Below, piece by piece: positions 57,121 to 64,000 of a stretch of 64,000 nt of DNA (its first letter is position 1; each line of letters starts with the position of its first letter). Below the pieces are notes generated by a model, which ran no database searches, had not been told where the DNA came from, and worked only from the letters and a program-made list of their open reading frames with translations. Source of the stretch: Anisus vortex (lineage: Eukaryota > Mollusca > Gastropoda > Planorbidae); NCBI GenBank assembly GCA_949126835.1, contig OX421494.1, positions 20,517,196 to 20,581,195 of the forward strand, written 5' to 3'. The translations under genes and the position numbers were made by a program.

Positions 57121-57506
57121 TCCAATTTCATAACTGGGATGTGGAGTGTCACTCCAGATACTGCATTTTCAGTCAAGTGAAAACGTATTCATATCGTCTT
57201 GCTACAACTTGTAGTCAATACATAACTAGTGTACCGTGTCTAATGAGACTTAGAACGTTTTCTAAAGCCTTTACCCTCTCCAACCATTTGAATGATTTGT
57301 ATTACCTTGATATGGTCATAAATTAATCCATTTGTACTCGTTCATGTCTTTTCTAAAAATACATGTCATTCGATGTCATTATGTTTATTACGCCATTCTC
57401 TTAGTTTCGCTCTCTTTTAGACTTTCGCTCACTTTCCATTGTAACTCATTCTCGTTCTTTTACGTTCTTGTCTTTTATCTTATTTACTTTTTAACCCATT
57501 CACTTT

Positions 57507-59204
57507 CTCGACTATTTGTCTCGACTATGGACTGTCTCGACTATGGACTGTCTCGACTATTGACCGTCTCGACTATTGACCGTCTCGACTATTGACCGTC
57601 TCGACTATGGACTGTCTCGACTATGGACGGTCTCGACTATTGACCGTCTCGACTATGGACCGTCTCGACTATGGACGGTCTCGACTATTGACCGTCTCGA
57701 CTATGGACCGTCTCGACTATGGACTGTCTCGACTATGGACGGTCTCGACTATGGACGGTCTCGACTATGGACGGTCTCGACTATGGACTGTCTCGACTAT
57801 GGACTGTCTCGACTATGGACGGTCTCGACTATGGACGGTCTCGACTATGGACTGTCTCGACTATGGACTGTCTCGACTATGGACTGTCTCGACTATGGAC
57901 TGTCTCGACTATGGACTGTCTCGACTATGGACGGTCTCGACTATGGACTGTCTCGACTATGGACCGTCTCGACTATGGACCGTCTCGACTATGGACCGTC
58001 TCGACTATGGACTGTCTCGACTATGGACTGTCTCGACTATGGACTGTCTCGACTATGGACCGTCTCGACTATGGACCGTCTCGTCTATTTTGTCTCGACT
58101 ATGGACGGTCTCGACTATGGACTGTCTCGACTATGGACTGTCTCGACTATGGACTGTCTCGACTATGGACTGTCTCGACTATGGACTGTCTCGACTATGG
58201 ACTGTCTCGACTATGGACTGTCTCGACTATGGACTGTCTCGACTATGGACTGTCTCGACTATGGACTGTCTCGACTATGGACTGTCTCGACTATGGACTG
58301 TCTCGACTATGGACTGTCTCGACTATGGACTGTCTCGACTATGGACTGTCTCGACTATGGACTGTCTCGACTATGGACTGTCTCGACTATGGACTGTCTC
58401 GACTATGGACTGTCTCGACTATGGACTGTCTCGACTATGGACTGTCTCGACTATGGACTGTCTCGACTATGGACTGTCTCGACTATGGACTGTCTCGACT
58501 ATGGACTGTCTCGACTATGGACTGTCTCGACTATGGACTGTCTCGACTATGGACTGTCTCGACTACGGACTGTCTCGACTATGGACTGTCTCGACTACGG
58601 ACTGTCTCGACTACGGACTGTCTCGACTACGGACTGTCTCGACTACGGACTGTCTCGACTACGGACTGTCTCGACTACGGACTGTCTCGACTACGGACTG
58701 TCTCGACTACGGACTGTCTCGACTACGGACTGTCTCGACTACGGACTGTCTCGACTACGGACTGTCTCGACTACGGACTGTCTCGACTACGGACTGTCTC
58801 GACTACGGACTGTCTCGACTACGGACTGTCTCGACTACGGACTGTCTCGACTACGGACTGTCTCGACTACGGACTGTCTCGACTACGGACTGTCTCGACT
58901 ACGGACTGTCTCGACTACGGACTGTCTCGACTACGGACTGTCTCGACTACGGACTGTCTCGACTACGGACTGTCTCGACTACGGACTGTCTCGACTACGG
59001 ACTGTCTCGACTACGGACTGTCTCGACTACGGACTGTCTCGACTACGGACTGTCTCGACTGTTTACTGTCTCGACTGTTTGCTGTCTCGACTGTTTGCTG
59101 TCTCGACTGTTTGCTGTCTCGACTGTTTGCTGTCTCGACTGTTTGCTGTCTCGACTGTTTGCTGTCTCGACTATTTACTGTCTCGACTTAACTCGACTAT
59201 TTAC
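57507..59204. repeat. 16-bp minisatellite, about 105 copies, with variant blocks
   Basis: The unit is CTCGACTATGGACTGT. 57507-58093 mixes GGACTGT, GGACGGT, GGACCGT and TGACCGT forms. 58094-58560 is nearly pure ATGGACTGT. 58561-59056 is nearly pure ACGGACTGT. 59057-59170 is TGTTTGCTGT. A unit of 16 bp shifts frame each copy, and all three + frames stay open (LDYGLSRLWTVSTMDC repeated); this has no coding meaning. Confidence 0.97.
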
Positions 59205-59691
59205 TTTCTTGTTCATTATTCTTCTTTTTTAAAAAATAAACCTGTTTGTGTGTGTGTGTGCATTTTGTCGGCAATCTTGACCCTGTTGCCACTTTAGTTC
59301 TTCCATAGCCATGTAGCCACGACCACAAGTACAAAGCCATTTGTTGTATTTTCCTTCATGCAATCCTTACAACGAAGACTTCCATTTTCCTCACTCTAAG
59401 CATTTTTACACACATTTTCATAGTTTTTTCTTGCTGTTGTTTATGCTTATGTATTTTCTTTTCCTACGTTTTTTTGACATTGTAAATGTTTTTGTCTTGC
59501 TCATTTATTTTTCTCTTACCTTGCTTACTTTCCAATCTTCTCACTGCTATGACATCTGCACATTGCTCATTCACATGCATTCCTTTGGTTTGTAGTTGTT
59601 GTTTTATGTCATTACTTTCTCGCGTTACCTGGGGGTTTCATTTCTCGACATTCTGGCAGTTATCAACGTCACTCTTTGCATCAATTCTAAA
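59205..59691. other. Flank of the 16-bp array, no supported gene
   Basis: It includes CTATTTACTTTCTTGTTC and TTTAAAAAATAAACCTG, repeated at 62098-62148, and a short GT run. T-rich frames only. Confidence 0.6.
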
Positions 59692-59925
59692 GTCTAAATA
59701 ATACTCTCTGTAGCAATTCTTCCCTATTCTACACAATACTCTCTCTACCAACTCTTCCCTAGACTAAATAATACTCTCTGTAGCAATTCTTCCCTATTCT
59801 ACACAATACTCTCTCTACCAACTCTTCTCTTTTCTATGTAATACTCTCTGTAGCAACTCTTCTCTATCTAATCTCTAAACAATACTCTCTCTACCAACTC
59901 TTCCCTATTCTAAAATATACTCTTG
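59692..59925. repeat. About 31-bp repeat arranged as 62-bp dimers
   Basis: Alternating AATACTCTCTGTAGCAA and AATACTCTCTCTACCAA monomers, each followed by CTCTTCYCTATTCTA-like sequence. Confidence 0.9.
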
Positions 59926-60248
59926 ACAATATAATATTACCTTGTCCTGTTCTCACTCCCTCATCTCTTACTAGACATGAATTAATCGATGCTTTGAAAT
60001 CTAGCTTGTTTTTTTTTGTTGTTGTTGTTGTTTTTTCTTTACAGAATCAATTTTTCTTAAGCCGGCCGATGACGTAAATGAATTTTCAACATTATTATTT
60101 TTCTTTCTAAAAACATCAGGTCCATTAATGGTGCTAATTTCTTTTGTGCGCGTGTGTGTGTTCTCCTTCGTTTAATAATGAGGCATATTTTTTTGACCCG
60201 TATAAAAAAATTAACTCAACAAAACAAAATGAACTCAGAGAGGAAAAC

Positions 60249-60874
60249 ACAAGAACAGACAAACACAAGAACAGACAAACACAAGAACAGACAAACACAA
60301 GAACAGACAAACACAAGAACAGACAAACACAAGAACAGACAAACACAAGAACAGACAAACACAAGAACAGACAAACACAAGAACAGACAAACACAAGAAC
60401 AGACAAACACAAGAACAGACAAACACAAGAACAGACAAACACAAGAACAGACAAACACAAGAACAGACAAACACAAGAACAGACAAACACAAGAACAGAC
60501 AAACACAAGAACAGACAAACACAAGAACAGACAAACACAAGAACAGACAAACACAAGAACAGACAAACACAAGAACAGACAAACACAAGAACAGACAAAC
60601 ACAAGAACAGACAAACACAAGAACAGACAAACACAAGAACAGACAAACACAAGAACAGACAAACACAAGAACAGACAAACACAAGAACAGACAAACACAA
60701 GAACAGACAAACACAAGAACAGACAAACACAAGAACAGACAAACACAAGAACAGACAAACACAAGAACAGACAAACACAAGAACAGACAAACACAAGAAC
60801 AGACAAACACAAGAACAGACAAACACAAGAACAGACAAACACAAGAACAGACAAACACAAGAACAGACAAACAC
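60249..60874. repeat. 16-bp minisatellite, about 39 copies with no variation seen
   Basis: The unit is ACAAGAACAGACAAAC, without a substitution that I can find. Frames stay open on both strands (NTRTDKHKNRQTQEQT and VCSCVCLFLCLSVLVF repeats) because the unit contains no stop. An inverted partial copy follows at 60884-60905. Confidence 0.98.
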
Positions 60875-60984
60875 ATTCAGGGCTTGTTCTCTTGTTTGTC
60901 TGTGCGCCAGTGCGTGTGTGTTCCTTATTCGTGAAAGACAGTCCTAACTGCCACAGGGTAATAAAGCAGTAAACCCGAATTGAT

Positions 60985-61168
60985 ACATAGAGTACACCAG
61001 TTACTGTGGCCACGTTATTCTAGGGAGTTGTGTGGCCAGCACAATGCCCAGCCGCCTTTACTAATGCCAGGTATCCATCAAAGCTCGGTATCCTACACTC
61101 AGAGACACCCTCCAAACAAATCCTAGCCTTCACCGGGATTCGAACCCAGGACCTTCGGTACGCCCCCA
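60985..61168 (-). mobile_element. tRNA-derived SINE (family A), shortened
   Basis: GTGTGGCCAGCACAATGCCC, CCAGGTATCCATCAAAGCTC and GGGATTCGAACCCAGGACC are present. The box-A complement is missing. Confidence 0.85.
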
Positions 61169-62277
61169 GAAAACGTTTCCGTTTTTCCCTGCACTGGATA
61201 AACCCCAGTTTTATTATTAAAATTATGACCAATGTAAAATACTCAATAGGCCAATATACTTAATAATTTATAATATAAGAATATATTTAAATAAAAATTA
61301 GTTAAGGGAAACGGTTGGTCACATGATTACGGAGACTGGTAAACTAAAGCCCTCATAGTCTAAGCACTATTTATTTTTTATGTTACGTATTAGGATTTCA
61401 GAATACTATACAACACATTTTCAACAGTTCCCAATAGTTAAATTCACTTCTTGCTTTGCCGATTCACCACTTTTTTCTCTTACAAAACAAGCTACCCCCC
61501 CCCCCAATTTTCCCAAATCCCAGTTTGACCTATGATGCCGGCGTCCAATATTTGGTCAAGATTTAAATGTCGGTCCAAGCTTGGTTAAATATTGGTCCAA
61601 TCAAGTGTGTTGACAGGGATTATGTGGCAAATGGTACTTTGGTAGTTTTTTTTTTAAAACTCGCCTTTTTTTTTTCAAAGGTTCCATTTCCAAATGAATA
61701 TTTTAACCTCACTTTTGACTCTTGATTGTGCTGACTCAGACATGTCTATTGATTGTGCTGATTCACACAAAAAGCTAGATAGAACAAGAACGAAAAATGA
61801 GTAGATCTAATCAGACTTTAAATACAATTAAAATACACTGCAATCATAATGGTAGCTAACCACATAGTCTAAACACTCCGTCACTATTAAGAAATACCAC
61901 ATAAACTATACAGTTTTTTTTGTACATTAACTGTATACATATTAGTTAAGTTATATATTTATACAATGTTTAAATGGTCATCTTCAATACAGAGTCGCAA
62001 TGTGTAAACTAGTTTCACCCCTGCACTATTTTTGTGTTAAGGAATTGTTGCCATAGGGCTGCGTTTAGTCTTCGCTATTAGCCGACGGACTCAGACTATT
62101 TACTTTCTTGTTCATTATTCTTCTTTTTTAAAAAATAAACCTGTTTCTGAAAAAAAAAAATCTTCGTTTTAGAATGGGAAATTATTTAATAGTTTATAGT
62201 GTTTACAAAACTGGAAGATCTCTGGTCAATTATTACATTATGCACACATGTAAATAAATAAAAAATCCGTTCACACT
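61169..62277. other. Intergenic, no supported gene
   Basis: A C-tract (61496-61504), and a stray copy of the 59191-59235 array flank at 62098-62148. No exon is recognised. Confidence 0.55.
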
Positions 62278-62646
62278 GTACACTTCTACGTGTAACTGTT
62301 GGAAGAAATGTTTGTATGTGCACTTCTACGTGTAACTGTTGTACATAAGAAATGTTTGTATGTGCACTTCTACGTGTAACTGTTGTACATAAGAAATGTT
62401 TGTATGTGCACTTCTACGTGTAACTGTTGGAAGAAATGTTTGTATGTGCACTTCTACGTGTAACTGTTGGAAGAAATGTTTGTATGTGCACTTCTACGTG
62501 TAACTGTTAGAAGAAATGTTTGTATGTGCACTTCTACGTGTAACTGTTGGAAGAAATGTTTGTATGTGCACTTCTACGTGTAACTGTTGGAAGAAATGTT
62601 TGTATGTGCACTTCTACGTGTAACTGTTGGAAGAAATGTTTGTATG
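62278..62646. repeat. 40-bp minisatellite, 9 copies
   Basis: The unit is TGCACTTCTACGTGTAACTG, then TTGGAAGAAATGTTTGTATG. Two adjacent early units have TTGTACATAAGAAATG instead, making them longer. Confidence 0.95.
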
Positions 62647-63023
62647 GTTGAGAACAAGTCTCGTCAGAAAATGTCTTTGCTGTTGATTATCTGATTATCT
62701 AATAAATTATAAACACTCCTTCCTTCTATACAGAAAAAAATTGCTTCCTACGCATATCCGTAGATCTAGTTTATGTGTCAAGTCCTGCATTTTTATTAGG
62801 ATTTTCAGTCAAATTAGATATATCTTAGCATCGTGTACTTTAAATTACTCTATTAGAGTGTCTAAAGGTGCACCATATTTAATTTGTGCCGAAAGACATA
62901 ATTTAATATCTGGGTTTAATGCCGCCGCTTATTTGTATTTTCTGGATGTTTTAATTTTTTTGTAATGTTGTAAACGGGTCAAAAAACAAGTCAACAAATC
63001 CGTAAATATTATGAAACTTGTGT

Positions 63024-63466
63024 TAAAGTTATCCAGGTCTAGCTTACTTAATGAAAAGTTATGCAGATCTAGCTTACTTAATGAAAGGTTATCCAGGTCT
63101 AGCTTACTTAATGAAAAGTTATGCAGGTCTCGCTTACTTAATGAAAGGTTATCCAGGTCTAGCTTACTTAATGAAAAGTTATGCAGGTCTAGCTTACTCA
63201 ACAAAAGGTTATCCAGGTCTAGCTTACTTAATGAAAAGTTATCCAGGTCTAGCTTACTTAAAGAAAAGTTATCCAAGTCTAGCTTACTTAATGAAAAGTT
63301 ATCCAGGTCTAGCTTACTTAATGAAAAGTTATCCAGGTCTAGCTTACTTATTGAAAAGTTATCCAGGTCTAGCTTACTTATTGAAAAGTTATCCAGGTCT
63401 AGCTTACTTAATGAAAAGTTATCCAGGTCTAGCTTACTTAATGAAAAGTTATCCAGGTCTAGCACA
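63024..63466. repeat. 30-bp minisatellite, about 15 copies
   Basis: The unit is AGGTCTAGCTTACTTAATGA, then AAAGTTATCC. The left half alternates TTATGCAGG and TTATCCAGG units, i.e. a 60-bp dimer. The right half is uniformly TTATCC. Ten codons per unit give open frames in two + frames and one - frame. Confidence 0.96.
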
Positions 63467-64000
63467 CTTGAGATAAAGAAACAAACATCCTAAAATGTTT
63501 TAGAAATACTTTAAAAGCTTGCCAACTCCAAAACAGCTACAACAAACAAATAAATGTTTAAAAAAAGCAACATTTTTCCATGAAACGAAGCCAAATCTTT
63601 AACAACTGCCAGCGATAGAAAGAGCTAAAAACAGTCAATGGCAACAAACAACATAAAAACGTAAAAACAAAAAAAAAACGAAACATAAATTATGATAAAC
63701 AAAATGGCAAAAAAAAAAAAAAAAAAAAAAGAAAAACCCCGCCAACTGACTGTCTATAAAACAGACGTCTCCCATCTTGCCACAAAAGAAAAATCCTATC
63801 CCACCACTTTTTCTCAACATGGCTGTTGAGACATGAATTGGGTTAGAGTAAACACGGTTTAAACCTTTATCGTGTTAAAATCACGATTTATAGTTAAGAA
63901 AAAATCGCGCACTATTTTTAATTTGGAAAGTATTTCATATATTTATTTCTACATTATTTCGATTGGCTAAATTAATAATAATTAGACTTAAGAAAAAAAA
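63467..64000. other. Right edge, no supported gene
   Basis: AT-rich, with a long A-tract at 63708-63730. No exon or transposon end is recognised. Confidence 0.55.

Noticed and set aside
57576..59297. Long repeat proteins (490-573 residues)
   Set aside because: These are the 16-bp satellite in all three frames, with no independent evidence of coding.
60144..61013. TDKHKNRQTQEQ-rich or CLFLCLSVLVF-rich proteins
   Set aside because: Both strands of a homogeneous 16-bp satellite are open; it is arithmetic, not coding.

Overview
This is animal nuclear DNA: AT-rich, with split genes, GT-AG introns and many transposon relics. The tRNA-like SINEs, hAT miniature elements, LINE relics and recurring 'taggcctat' motifs suggest a lophotrochozoan, probably a gastropod mollusc. 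That placement is inference; the eukaryotic nature is certain from the spliced genes. There is no bacterial gene, CRISPR array or operon. || Two genes are well supported, and they converge. On the + strand, 13 exons from 2436 to 12042 encode ethanolamine-phosphate cytidylyltransferase (PCYT2, CDP-ethanolamine pathway). Only the N-terminal exon is missing, and it probably lies left of position 1. On the - strand, five exons from 16283 down to 14016 encode COQ7, the diiron hydroxylase of ubiquinone synthesis in mitochondria. The two stop codons are about 2 kb apart, tail to tail. I see no functional link between the genes beyond housekeeping metabolism. || From about 16.4 kb to the right edge I recognise no intact protein gene. 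16.4-26 kb holds SINEs, an inverted-repeat element, an internally deleted LINE (22.47-24.48 kb, - strand) and a 1.35-kb hAT transposon remnant with its target duplication (24.53-25.88 kb). || 26.4-64 kb is exceptionally rich in minisatellites, which fill roughly 12 kb of it: a 51-bp array (26.46-29.45 kb), 42-bp (39.28-41.67 kb), 22/23-bp (42.77-44.13 kb), 36-bp (48.57-48.97 kb), about 42-bp (49.5-49.9 kb), about 24-bp (50.5-50.8 kb), 16-bp (57.5-59.2 kb), about 31-bp (59.7-59.9 kb), a second and perfectly homogeneous 16-bp array (60.25-60.87 kb), 40-bp (62.3-62.65 kb) and 30-bp (63.0-63.5 kb). Several contain very long open frames, some in three frames or on both strands. These arise because the unit has no stop codon in those frames, not from coding selection. 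Between them lie hAT MITEs, SINEs, a likely solo LTR inserted in a repeat, a segmental duplication, foldback elements and a few GC-rich, promoter-like stretches. The best of those is 37.78-38.72 kb, which ends in a consensus splice donor and may be the first exon of a gene running out to the right. || I found no convincing new biological system. The most informative signals are the nested higher-order structure of the 51-bp array, the block-wise variants of the 16-bp array, datable nested insertions, and the possible unannotated first exon at 38.7 kb.
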